Assembly: GCF_003432385.1 (NCBI RefSeq)
Contig: NZ_CP031841.1
Coordinates: 3,387,579-3,451,578 of the forward strand
Source: Breoghania sp. L-A4
GTDB taxonomy: Bacteria > Pseudomonadota > Alphaproteobacteria > Rhizobiales > Stappiaceae
Length of the DNA stretch: 64,000 bases
Reading direction: 5' to 3'
The stretch's first letter is position 1; the number at the start of each line of letters is the position of its first letter. A program made the position numbers and the translations under genes. Below are positions 10,751-22,554 of this stretch, one piece after another. The notes below the pieces were generated by a model. That model was not told the origin of the DNA. It made no database searches and was given only the letters and a program-made list of their open reading frames with translations.

Positions 10751-11563
10751 TCACACGGCCGGAAACGGTTGCCAGCGGCCCGCCGCGTCGACGCTTTCGG
10801 GAAAGCGCGCGGGAGGCCATGTCGACACATAGCGCGTGGTTCCCTCGCCCCGCGCGAGCCCGCGGGCCAGCACCTCGGACACCCGCCGCGCGATCGCAGG
10901 CGCCGGATCGATCCACCCGACCGGCCAGGGCGCCAGCCGCACAAACTCATCCAGCAGGAACGGAAAATGCGTGCACGCCAGCACCAGCGTATCGGTGCGT
11001 GTGCCATCGCGATCGACGAAACACGGCGCGAGTTCCCTCGCGATCGCGTCGTCCGCGACCGCCTCGCCCGCGAGCTTCGCCTCGGCGAGCCGCACCAGCG
11101 CGGCCGAGCCCTGCAACGTCACGGCGACCTCGGGCGCGAAATCGCGGATCAGATCGAAGGTATAGTCGCGCTTCACCGTGCCTGCGGTGGCCAGCACGGT
11201 GATCAGGCCGGAGCGCGTCTGCGCGGCGGCGGGCTTGATGGCCGGCACGGTGCCGATGAAAGGGACGGAGAACCGCGCGCGCAAGGCGGGCAGCACCAGC
11301 GTGGAAACGGTGTTGCAGGCGATGACCACGGCGCATGGATCATGCGCGTCGATCAGCCGGCCGAGCAGCGCCACCACATGGGCGAGCAGTTCCTCCGCCT
11401 CGCGCCCGCCATAGGGAAAGCCGGCATGGTCGGCCGCATAGACCAGATCAAGCGCGGGATCACCGGCACGGATGTGACGCAACACCGACAGACCGCCGAT
11501 GCCGCTGTCAAAGACAAGAACCGGGCGGCTCACGGGATCACGTGCTCCCTGTCTCATCGCCAT
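10751..11563 (-). CDS. murI: Glutamate racemase
   Basis: 270 residues. VFDSGIGGLSVLRHI at the N-terminus, VIACNTVST with the first catalytic cysteine and LACTHFPFLLDE with the second are diagnostic. The enzyme interconverts L- and D-glutamate for peptidoglycan. The ATG at 11563 (MAMRQGAR) is chosen; the ATG two codons later is equally possible. The start overlaps the 3' end of trmJ by about 26 bp, implying translational coupling in a trmJ-murI pair. Confidence 0.93.
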   Translation of the reverse strand: MAMRQGARDPVSRPVLVFDSGIGGLSVLRHIRAGDPALDLVYAADHAGFPYGGREAEELLAHVVALLGRLIDAHDPCAVVIACNTVSTLVLPALRARFSVPFIGTVPAIKPAAAQTRSGLITVLATAGTVKRDYTFDLIRDFAPEVAVTLQGSAALVRLAEAKLAGEAVADDAIARELAPCFVDRDGTRTDTLVLACTHFPFLLDEFVRLAPWPVGWIDPAPAIARRVSEVLARGLARGEGTTRYVSTWPPARFPESVDAAGRWQPFPAV

Positions 11564-12367
11564 CCACGCCCACGCCGCCGTCAGCGGACGCCGCTTGAGC
11601 GTTCTGCGCGGTGCGCTTGCGCGGCCGGGTCCTGCGGCCTTCAAGGGCTGCGACGACACCGCGCATCGTGCGCACTTCCTGCTCGGTCAGCGAGGCCTTC
11701 TGCAAGATGCCGCGCAGGGCGCGCACCATGGTGGGACGGCGATGGCTGGGCCGGAAATACTCATGCACGTCGAGCGCGCCCTCCAGATGCTCGAACAGGC
11801 GGATCAGCTCTTCCTTGGGGCGGGAATTTCCGTGCCCGCGTCGAACGGCAGCGCCCCGGCCGTGGCGCGCTGGCGCCATTCGTAGGCGATCACCAGCACG
11901 GCCTGGGCGATATTCAGCGAGGAGAAATCGGGATCCACCGGCAGCGTGACGATCTCGTTGGACAGCCCCACTTCCTCATTGTTGAGCCCCCAGCGCTCGC
12001 GGCCAAACAGCACGCCGGTGGCCAGCCCCTCGCCGCCGAAACGCACCAAGGTTTCCGCCGCCTCGACCGGCCCGCGCACCGGTTTCAGGACCTCGCGCGA
12101 GCGCGCCGTGGTGGCGAAGACGAAGCGCAGATCGGCCACCGCCTCCTCAACGGAATCGAAGGCCCGCACCGCGTCGATGACATGGACCGCACCGGAAGAG
12201 ACCTCGCGGGCGCGCTCGTTCGGCCAGCCACAACGCGGCGTGACGATACGCAGGTCCGTGAGCCCGAAATTCGCCATGGCGCGGGCCGCGGTGCCGATGT
12301 TTTCGCCCAGTTGCGGTTCGCACAGGATGACGGCCGGCGGACGGATGGAAATGGAGTTCTCTGACAT
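11538..12367 (-). pseudogene. trmJ: tRNA (cytidine/uridine-2'-O-)methyltransferase TrmJ, frameshifted as sequenced
   Basis: The first 187 codons (MSENSISIRPPAVILCEPQ onwards) carry the SPOUT methyltransferase core, including GVLFGRERWGLNNEEVGLSN and LNIAQAVLVIAYEW of the trefoil knot. They then hit a stop at 11804. The family's C-terminal domain (KEELIRLFEHLEGALD, RPTMVRALRGILQKASLTEQEVRTMRGVVAAL) continues in another frame to the stop at 11538. Adding one C to the four-C run at 11817-11820 (GGGG on the plus strand) restores a continuous protein of about 276 residues. TrmJ methylates position 32 of tRNA. Probably intact in the organism. Confidence 0.85.
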
Positions 12368-12688
12368 GCATGCGATTTAGCGGATGCCGCGCCGGATTGC
12401 CAGAGGGCACGCGCGACCCGGTCCAGCACGAAACCCGCCGCGCCCTGTCGGGCCGGCGTTTTCCGGGATTTGGCAATGCGCGGGCGGGTTCGCCTGCGCA
12501 GTGTGAGCAAAAGCTGTTTCTTCGGCGGACGCACCCGCGCCTTGCCCATGACGTTTTACCGGCGCTACCTGTCAATCCACCGAAGCCGTTTTCAATTGAG
12601 ACCCCGGCCCTCCGACTGAACGGAGGCTCCGACGCAAACCGGCAGCCCCAGCCTACTCGGGTCCGTTACGCCCTTTCAGCCGAAACCG
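12368..12688. other. Gene-free stretch between trmJ and the lytic transglycosylase
   Basis: I find no supportable gene, RNA or repeat here. The short reading frames on both strands have no recognisable protein character. The part next to 12368 presumably holds the trmJ-murI promoter. Confidence 0.4.
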
Positions 12689-14211
12689 TCACGATCCCCG
12701 ACCCACGCGAACGGACGGTCCGATCACGGTCCCGCTGTGGAGCCGGGCGATGGGGGAATTGTAAAGGCGCGTTGAGAGGCGGGGATTAGTTTTTTGGGGC
12801 TCGCGGCATCCGCCGGAACCTGCCGCATCTGCCAAGGGTCGCCGCGTCCGCCAAGGGTCGTCGTATCCGCCCCCTCTCCCTTGGGGAGAGGGTGGGGTGA
12901 GGGGTCGCGCGCTCACGCGGATTCGGAAGGTCCTGCTCCCCTCACCCGGACCTGCGGCGCGACCTCTCCCCATGGGAGAGATGATTGGCGGCTGGCATCG
13001 AACGGGTGGCGAAGCCGCCTCACCGTCCCCAAGCGCGCGGAAGATCTTGGTGCCGGGGCGGCCGGTCACCGGCAGGCCGGCGTTGGCTTCGGCGCGTTCG
13101 ATGGCGGCGCGGGTGATTGGGCCGATGCGGCCGTCGGCCTCGCCGATGTCGTGGCCGGCGGCGAGCAAGCGTTTCTGCAGCTCAAGCCGCTGGGCGCGGC
13201 TGAGGCCGGGATCGTCGGTCGGCCAGGGCGTGCGGATGGCATCGCCGCCCTCAGGCGATCCGCCAGATGGCCGATGGCGAGCGCGTAGGATTCCGCCACG
13301 TTGTAGGAATAGAGCGCGTTGAAATTGCCCGTCACCAGAAACGCCGGGCCTTTGCTTCCCGCGGGCAGCAGCAGGCCCGCCTTGGTGTTACCGGCAAGGC
13401 CGCGGCCATCGGCGCGCTTGATGCCGCGCTGGGCCCAGCCCGACAGCGACGCGGTCTTCTTGCGCCCGGACGGCCCGTTGTAGCCGCGCGGCAGATGCAC
13501 CTCGAACCCCCAGGGCCGATTGTTGCTCCAGCCGGCGTTGCGCAGATAATTGGCGGTCGACGCCAGCGCATCGGGCACCGAATTGACCAGATCGCGCTTG
13601 CCGTCGCGGTCGAAATCCACCGCCAGCCGGCCGTAGGTCGAGGGCATGAACTGGGTTTGCCCGAAGGCGCCGGCCCAGGAACCCTGCAGATCCTTGAGCG
13701 CAATGTCGCCCCGCGAGACCAGCTTCAGCGCGGTGATCAGCTCGCCCTGGAAGAATTTTGCCCGGCGGCCGGAACAGGCCACATTGGCGAGCGCGTGAGG
13801 AACGAAGAAATCGCCGCGGAACTGGCCATAGTCGCTCTCGATGCCCCACAGGGCGGTGACGATGTGCCGGTCGACGCCATAGGTCTTTTCCACGGCGCGC
13901 AGCGTGCGGTCGTGCCGCTTCAGCATCGCCCTGCCGGTGTCGATGCGCTCCTCGTCCACCAGAAAGGCCATGTAGTCCCAGATCGGCGTGCGGTATTCCG
14001 GCTGGGAGCGCGAGAACCGCACCGCTTTTTCATCGAACCGCACGCCGCCAAGCGCCTCCTCGGCAACCGCGCGGCTGACGCCGGCGCGAATGGCCGCGGC
14101 CTTGATGGAGGCGACGCAGCTTTCAAGCGAGGCGGCGGCAGGCGCGATCGACAGCGGCAGCAAGGCGGCCATCAGGCAGAGGCCGCGAAACGGGAGGGTC
14201 ATGAAAGGCAT
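12689..14211 (-). pseudogene. Lytic murein transglycosylase with peptidoglycan-binding domain, frameshifted as sequenced
   Basis: The N-terminus MPFMTLPFRGLCLMAALLPLS is a signal peptide. The MltB-type catalytic domain follows, with ALWGIESDYGQFRG (catalytic Glu), GSWAGAFGQTQFMPSTYG and VTGNFNALYSYNVAESYALA. After HLADRLR the frame breaks. The expected peptidoglycan-binding repeat (LSRAQRLELQKRLLAAG, DGRIGPITRAAIERAE) continues in another frame. One extra G in the run at 13248-13250 would give RLRGGDAIRTPWPTDDPGLS and a continuous protein. The rejoined frame then runs about 100 residues past the usual end through an intergenic repeat. It cleaves peptidoglycan in the periplasm. Confidence 0.8.
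12871..12980. repeat. REP-like palindromic intergenic repeat
   Basis: CCCTCTCCCTTGGGGAGAGGG at 12872-12892 is a near-perfect palindrome followed by GGGGTGAGGGG. A partly inverted partner, CTCCCCTCACCCGG and CTCTCCCCATGGGAGAG, lies at 12936-12980. This arrangement is the widespread alphaproteobacterial REP-type element. Just upstream, a 19-base GCCAAGGGTCG-containing unit is repeated twice (about 12829-12869). Confidence 0.75.
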
Positions 14212-14279
14212 GCGGTGCGTCCGTTGGTTGACAGGAAAACCCACGCGATACGAGCATTCCGCGGCCAGCCGACGGATGG

Positions 14280-14933
14280 TCAGCCGCCGCTTTGCGCCCA
14301 GGCCGCCAGCGCCACCACGGTGAGCATGCAAAGCGCCATGCCCACATTGATGATGAACTGGGTGCGGCGCGGCAGGTCCAGCCGGTGCAAATAGATTCCG
14401 GCGGCCAGCCACAGGCAGTGAATCGGCACCCAGATGGCGTTGACGATCACGAATTTCAGCACGACCTCTGTGGCAAGCTGGTGCGGCGGCAAGAAGGCGA
14501 ACCCGGTGAAAAGCGCGGTATTCACCGCATAGGCCTTGGGATTGATGGCCTGCAGCGCCAGCCCGCCCAGGAATCCCGGTGCCTTGGCGCGCGTGATGAA
14601 GGCGACCTTGCTGCCGGCAAACGCGATGCGGGCCGCCAGATACAGAAGGTAGGCGGCGGAGGCATAGAGCAGCACGGTGCGGATCTGCGGATCCGCCAGC
14701 ACGATGGCCGCCAGCCCGCTGACCACGGCCAGCGCCACCAGATTGGTGCCCACGAACAGCCCCGCCATATAGTGCGCGCCCGCGCGCACGCCAAAGCCGG
14801 AGCCGACGCCGGCTATGGAAAGCACCCCGGGACCGGGTGTGATGAGGAGGAAAAACACGGCGACGGCAAATGTAAGCATGCTGGCTGTGTAGGACTGTTC
14901 GGCGGCAGGGGCAAGATTGGCCGTGTGCTCCAT
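14280..14933 (-). CDS. LysE/RhtB family amino-acid exporter
   Basis: 217 residues with about six hydrophobic segments. The family signature LLITPGPGVLSIAGVGSGFGVRAG is in the first transmembrane region and LGGLALQAINPKAYAV is in the middle. These inner-membrane proteins export amino acids or related metabolites. The family usually begins at MLTFAVAVFF, an in-frame ATG at 14879, so the first 18 residues may be non-coding; neither start has a strong ribosome site. Substrate cannot be told from sequence. Confidence 0.85.
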   Translation of the reverse strand: MEHTANLAPAAEQSYTASMLTFAVAVFFLLITPGPGVLSIAGVGSGFGVRAGAHYMAGLFVGTNLVALAVVSGLAAIVLADPQIRTVLLYASAAYLLYLAARIAFAGSKVAFITRAKAPGFLGGLALQAINPKAYAVNTALFTGFAFLPPHQLATEVVLKFVIVNAIWVPIHCLWLAAGIYLHRLDLPRRTQFIINVGMALCMLTVVALAAWAQSGG

Positions 14934-14978
14934 GGCGTCCGCTGAAAGCGACCCGCATCAACCCGACTTGCTGAATGA

Positions 14979-17513
<2,535 letters not shown>

Positions 17514-17529
17514 ACCGGCCGACGCATCA

Positions 17530-17562
17530 AAACGCAAAAGGGGCGGCCGTTGGCCCGCCCCT
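17530..17562 (-). terminator. Terminator between convergent icd and lipase genes
   Basis: AGGGGCGG and CCGCCCCT pair across an eight-base loop (17539-17562). On the minus strand the stem is followed by TTTTGCGTTTT, so it best serves the lipase gene. It may also slow transcription from icd on the plus strand. Confidence 0.65.
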
Positions 17563-17604
17563 ATTACGATGTCCGACACGCGCCAGACGGCGCCGCGGCG
17601 CTTG

Positions 17605-19139
17605 TTATCGCGCCAGCACCGGAACCGTGTGACGGACGACGCGGGGAGCACCCACGCCCTGGTGTCGATCGTGACGCTCACGACGGCCTCGCCGGCTGCC
17701 GGTCCCGTATCAAAGTGCGCCGAAAACGACTGCTCGTACGGATTGGTCGGGTCCGAGGCGCCGGGATCCGCGGTCAGGGCGACCGGGATGGCCGGACCGC
17801 CGGCGCGCGCGACGGTCATGCTGAGGCTGGCGGCGTCGATCGGCGCCATCACGTCGGGCCGGATATGCACCGTTGCCCGCGCGGTCGTGCCGGTCCGGTA
17901 GACCGTCTCGTCGGTGACGACGGCGGCCCCCACCAGATCCACCAGATCGCCGACCGCCGTCAGGATCGAGGTGCGCTCGCGCACGGGGACGGTCGTGATG
18001 GCCACCGCCGGCCCCTTCGTCAACGTGATGGCAAGGAACTCCTGGACCGACGCGTCGTTCAGGATCACGTCATGGGTGGAGAAACTGGTCCGATAGGTCA
18101 CCCGCTTGTCCAGCTGGGCGCTCTCGCGCATCACCGTGCCGTCGCCTTCCCAGCTGGTGCGAATGTCGAAATGCCCCAGTCCCTTGGAAGTTTCCAAGGC
18201 GTATTGCTGGGACGTGCGCTGGTCCAGGCCGATGACGAGCACTTCAGCGATGTCAGCCGGCAGCGGGTCGTCCACGATTTTGCGCAGCGCCATCTGACGC
18301 GTCCGGACCCCGGCGAAATCGGGAAGCGACGCGGCCTCGACGCCCTCCCAGTCGAGCGCGATCCAGGCCTCCGGGCGGCCGGCGTCAAAACGCTCGGCAA
18401 CGGACCCTCCGCAGCAGCCCTCGTAATCAGGCATCAGTTCAAACGTCATCGGGAAGCTGAGGATGGTGCGGCGAAAATTCGCCAGGCCGCCCATGAAGAC
18501 ATTGGCCGCGCCCCAGCCGTTTTCCACCAGATCGAACGCCTTCACCGACCCGCGCCACGGCGTGCCGGCGCTGATCAGCCGCGCGATCCCGCGCGCGCCG
18601 CGTTCCTGATGCGCATAGGTGCGGGCCACCAAGCCTCCCATGCTGTGAGCAACGATGTCGATCGCGGTATCGCCGGGAACGGAAGCCTCGACAAAGGCGG
18701 CAAGCCGTTTCGCATTCTCGAAGACGCTCAACCGCCAATCGTAATCGAAGATGAACAGCGTCTCGCCGTCGCGATAACCGGCCTGTTCAAGGCTCGCGAT
18801 GAAGGGCCCATAGAAATCCTGGGTGTAGACGCCGAGAAAGGAGATCTCGTGGATCAGTCCGCACGGCTTGATATCGTCGGGTCCGCCCATCAACGCCAGC
18901 GACGGAAAATGCTCGATCGCACCGATCGTGCCCCAGACGACGATGTCCTTGCCGTCCGGGCCGGGCCGGCACAGCCTGGAGCCGAGCAGGCCCGGCACAA
19001 ACACCAACGGTCGTTCAGGTGCCGCAACGGCGGGCGTCTGAGCGACGGCCGGAACGATGGCCGCCGCGTTGAGCAGTGCAATGGCAAGCGCGAAGGCGCC
19101 GCGCCGCAGCGCACGCGCAAAAGAACACAGAGGAATCAT
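17605..19139 (-). CDS. LCAT-like alpha/beta-hydrolase (lipase/acyltransferase), secreted
   Basis: A signal peptide of about 34 residues is followed by VFVPGLLGSRLCRP (oxyanion-loop region) and DIVAHSMGGLVAR with the nucleophile Ser at residue 166. GDGTV and STHDVILN supply probable Asp and His. This is the lecithin-cholesterol acyltransferase/phospholipase-type layout. A C-terminal beta-rich domain of about 120 residues follows. The frame as sequenced runs on antisense through icd. Adding one G to the run at 17651-17653 gives TRAWGAPRVVRHTVPVLAR and a stop at 17605, just before the terminator, so I end the gene there. Probable exported phospholipase or acyltransferase; substrate unknown. Confidence 0.8.
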
Positions 19140-19267
19140 GGATCAAATCGTTACCGCGCAATGAAAGGAATGCGCGATTGCTGGGCCGCAACAACGGCGA
19201 AACAATGGCATCGCCGCCTTGCGCCGGCGGCCGCCCCTAGTTTCGTTCCGCAGACACAAGGCGCGCG

Positions 19268-20061
19268 TCAGGCGAGCATCCAGTAAAGACCCAGCCCGGT
19301 CATGCCGATCCCGCAAAGCTGCGACAGGCGCCGGCCGCCGGGGATGATTTTCTCGACGAGCACATAGGCGGTGATCGCGATGATCCAGACCGGGTTCATG
19401 ACGCCCGCGACGAACAGCAGGCCCATCAGCGCCCAGCAGCAGCCGACACAGAACAGCCCGTGGCTCCAGCCCATGGCCAGCGCCCCCCAATTGCCCTCGC
19501 GCCACCGGGTCATCAAGAAGCTGATCGGCGAGCGGCACTGACGCAGGCAGGACTGTTTCAAAGGCGTGAGCTGATAGAGCCCGGCGATGATGAGAATGCC
19601 GCCCGCCATCGGCCCAGCGACCACCTTCATCATCATCGGCGACAGCAGGGCGAAGTGGGTCAGCGCCGCCTGCAGCGCGGCCGCAGCCAGGCTGAAGCCG
19701 GCCCAGGCGAGAACGTAGCCGCCCGAGAACAGAAAGACCGGCACCCAGCCGGCACGGCGGTTCACGCCCAGCATGCGCGTATAGGCCAGGATCATCGGCA
19801 AGGCGGTCGGCAGCATCATCGCCGCCATCATCACCGCCCACATCAGGAACAGGCCGAAAAGCGGCAAGGGAGCCAGCATCTGCGGCGCCATCATCATCGT
19901 CATCATGCCGGGAACCGTCGACATGTCGCCGATCATCACCGCCAGATAGATGCCGGATGCCACCGCGATGGCGAGCGGGCCGGCGAGCAGCGCCGCCAGC
20001 CGGCCGAGGGCGGGCGGGCGGAAGCCCGCCCGTCCACGGAAGGGTGCGCGAGGCTCGCCAT
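19268..20061 (-). CDS. DUF2182 integral membrane protein, Met-rich
   Basis: About 264 residues with six or so membrane segments and clusters of methionine and cysteine: MMTMMMAPQML, VMMAAMMLP, SPMMMKVVAG and CVGCCWALMG. The DUF2182 family is described as a predicted metal-binding membrane protein. I place the start at the ATG in the TGATG that overlaps the stop of the DUF1326 gene, implying coupling. That ATG joins the main frame only if one C is added to the run at 20008-20010. Otherwise an alternative start inside the same region is used. It forms an operon with the DUF1326 gene. Metal identity is not established. Confidence 0.75.
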
Positions 20062-20663
20062 CACTGTTCGCTCTGGTAGGCGAAGGGCGAGAAGACGCCG
20101 GTCTTGTCGGACAGGTTCCAGGCCATGCCATGATCGGTGAACGACAGCTTGCTGGATTTCGCCACGGTGGCCGCAAATCCGGGCGCGATGCACAGGGGAT
20201 GCCCCTCGATCGTCACCGGGCCACCGCCCTGCCCCGATACCTGCTCGATGGCGACATCGGCGATACCGGGAATTTTCAGCACATGCTTGCCGCCGTCGAT
20301 CGAATAGTCGATGGGCACGGACCGCACGCCCACGATCTCGCCAATATGACCCGCGAGCCGGGCCGGATGGCCGCCGCCCTGACCGCCGAAAATCTTCATC
20401 AAACTGGCATTCTGAGCCTCGGTCGCACGCTCATCGACATAGACCGCGACGGTCCATTGCGTCGTCGCCATATTGCCCGGCGAGCGAACGGCGAGCGCGA
20501 CATTGAGGCCGGACAGGGAGACGCCTTCGTCGCTCCCCTCCTCGATGTGCCAGCCAACAAGCGCCGTGCACTCGCCCTCGGTCGGCGTGCTCAGAAAGAG
20601 ACAGGGGCACGCGGTATCGCAATTGCAGCTTTCGAAATAGGTACCCTCAAGCGACCAGGCCAT
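20061..20663 (-). CDS. DUF1326 domain protein with CxC...CPC motif
   Basis: 200 residues. CNCDTACPC near the N-terminus (Cys 13, 15, 19, 21) looks like a soft-metal binding site, and the rest is the DUF1326 beta-rich domain. The ATG at 20663 is preceded by AAGGAAA; a TTG six codons earlier is less likely. DUF1326 and DUF2182 genes are repeatedly found side by side in proteobacteria, suggesting a shared metal-related job, but the biochemical function is unknown. The promoter region (20664-20790) is shared with the divergent regulator. Confidence 0.8.
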   Translation of the reverse strand: MAWSLEGTYFESCNCDTACPCLFLSTPTEGECTALVGWHIEEGSDEGVSLSGLNVALAVRSPGNMATTQWTVAVYVDERATEAQNASLMKIFGGQGGGHPARLAGHIGEIVGVRSVPIDYSIDGGKHVLKIPGIADVAIEQVSGQGGGPVTIEGHPLCIAPGFAATVAKSSKLSFTDHGMAWNLSDKTGVFSPFAYQSEQ

Positions 20664-20790
20664 TGGCTTTTCCTTAATCAAATGTCCAATTCACATCAGC
20701 CTAAGGCCGTTTCTGCGTTATTGCTTGAAGGGAGCATTGAGATTACAGTGAGAACTTCTCGATTTTCGATCAAGGGACCATTTATTTATA

Positions 20791-22377
20791 ATGATCTACA
20801 GTTTCGGCTCCTTTGATCTTGATACGGCCATGTATGAGCTGCGCCGGAACGGCAAGACCGTCGCGATAGAACCTCAAGTCTTCAGTGTACTTCTGCATCT
20901 GATAGACAATCGTGACAGGATCGTCTCGAAGGACGATCTGGTGAAAACCGTTTGGGAGGGGCGCGCGGTTTCAGACACCACCCTCAGCAGCCGGATATTC
21001 GCTCTCAGGCGGGCCGTCGGCGACACCGGAGAGCGACAGGACGTGATCCGCACCGTGCCGCGACGCGGCTTCCGGTTCGTCGCCGAGGTCACCTTCAGCG
21101 CAGCAGCCGCACAGGAGGCGGCTTCCGACGGATCCGAGACAACGCGCACGACGACCGCGCAAACAGCGACGGGACCGCACGCGATGCCGGCCGAACCCCA
21201 CAAGACGGCCGTCATGCCGACCCTGGTCGTGCTGCCGTTCAAGATCGCCAGCGAGGGCCTGGACGACTATTTCTGCGACGGGCTGACCGAAGATGTGATT
21301 TCAAACCTGACATCTTTCCGGGAGCTGCGGGTGATCGCCAGCGGCTCGTCACTGCATTTCAAGGACCGCGCCCTTCCCCTGGGCGCCATCGCGGAGACGC
21401 TGGGCGCGGACTATGTCGTCGACGGCAGCGTCCGCCGCGACGGCGACCGGTTGCGCGTCGCGGTACAATTGATCGAGGCGGCGTCCGGGGTGTCGCTCTG
21501 GGCGGACCGCTACGACCGGCAGATCGAGGACATCTTCGCCGTCCAGGACGCCATCACTCACATGATCGTGGCGTCACTCGGGGTCAAGATGCAGGGCACG
21601 GCCCTGTCGCGGGCATTGCGCAAGGGGCCGTCGGAACTCGACGCCTATGATTGCCTGCTGCAGGCTCGGCGCTATACCGCAACGCTGGACGAGGCGATGC
21701 ACGCGGAGGCACGCGCGCTGCTGGAAAAGGCGATTGCGCTCGATCCCAACTACGCCGAGGCCCATGCCCTGCTCGCCAATGTCTATCTGGCCGAACACCG
21801 GTTTGACGCCAACCCGCGCCCGAACGCCATCGAACGCGCCCTGGCCATGGCTCTCAAGGCGACCGAGCTCGATCCGCACAGCGCCTACGCGCATTGCTGG
21901 CTGGCGATCGTGCACTTCTTCCGCAAGGACAACGGGAAGTTCGAGGCCGAGGCCCAACGAGCGATCGAGCTTAATCCCAACGACCCCGAAATCCTCGCGG
22001 AAGTCGGCCACTATCTCTCGTACATGGGCGAATATGAGCGCGGAATCGAGCTCTCCGCCCGCGCCCAGCAACTCAACCCGCTGCACCCGGGCTGGTATCA
22101 CTTCAGCCTCGCCCGGCTGCACTACCACCAGTGCCTCTATGAGGAGATGCTGGTGGATGTGCAGCGCATCAGCATGCCGAATTTCTACTGGACCCATATC
22201 CTCAACGCGGCCGCGCTCGGGCAGCTCGGGCGTGAGGACGCGGCCGCGTCGCTTGCGATGATGAAACGTGTGAAGCCCGGGATTTCGGCCGCCGCGGAAA
22301 TGCGCAAATGGAACCTGGCGCCGCACGACTTCACCCACATCATGGACGGCCTACGCCTGGCGGGCCACGACGAATAA
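20791..22377 (+). CDS. Winged-helix transcriptional regulator with TolB-like and TPR regions
   Basis: 528 residues. Residues about 5-95 form an OmpR/CadC-type winged helix (VFSVLLHLIDNRDRIVSKDDLVKTVWEGRAVSDTTLSSRIFALRRAVGD, then RTVPRRGFRFVAEV). Residues about 145-265 resemble the TolB N-terminal-like domain found in adenylate-cyclase-like regulators (VVLPFKIASEG, FCDGLTEDVISNLTSFRELRVIA). The C-terminal half has TPR repeats (AIALDPNYAEAHALLANVYLAE). No transmembrane segment is visible, unlike CadC. It is divergent from the DUF1326-DUF2182 pair, which may be its target. The signal is unknown. Confidence 0.85.
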   Translation: MIYSFGSFDLDTAMYELRRNGKTVAIEPQVFSVLLHLIDNRDRIVSKDDLVKTVWEGRAVSDTTLSSRIFALRRAVGDTGERQDVIRTVPRRGFRFVAEVTFSAAAAQEAASDGSETTRTTTAQTATGPHAMPAEPHKTAVMPTLVVLPFKIASEGLDDYFCDGLTEDVISNLTSFRELRVIASGSSLHFKDRALPLGAIAETLGADYVVDGSVRRDGDRLRVAVQLIEAASGVSLWADRYDRQIEDIFAVQDAITHMIVASLGVKMQGTALSRALRKGPSELDAYDCLLQARRYTATLDEAMHAEARALLEKAIALDPNYAEAHALLANVYLAEHRFDANPRPNAIERALAMALKATELDPHSAYAHCWLAIVHFFRKDNGKFEAEAQRAIELNPNDPEILAEVGHYLSYMGEYERGIELSARAQQLNPLHPGWYHFSLARLHYHQCLYEEMLVDVQRISMPNFYWTHILNAAALGQLGREDAAASLAMMKRVKPGISAAAEMRKWNLAPHDFTHIMDGLRLAGHDE

Positions 22378-22457
22378 AAGCGCTTGCCCCGACCGAGCCG
22401 TTTCCATCCGTCGGCGCGCACATCCGTCCCTCCCCGCTCTATGCCAATGGCGCGTGC

Positions 22458-22470
22458 TTTGCTATAGGAG
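22458..22470 (+). promoter_or_regulatory. Putative -10 region of the dimeric icd gene
   Basis: TTTGCTATAGGAG repeats the sequence found upstream of the monomeric icd gene at 15049. It lies 84 bp before the start codon and is a plausible extended -10 element. A clear -35 box is not obvious. Confidence 0.35.
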
Positions 22471-22554
22471 CGCAGGGTTGTTCGCGCGTGCAGCATCGGA
22501 TTGTGCACGGCGGCACACATTTGAGGCGGCACTCCAGACGAGGTTCTGAAGATC

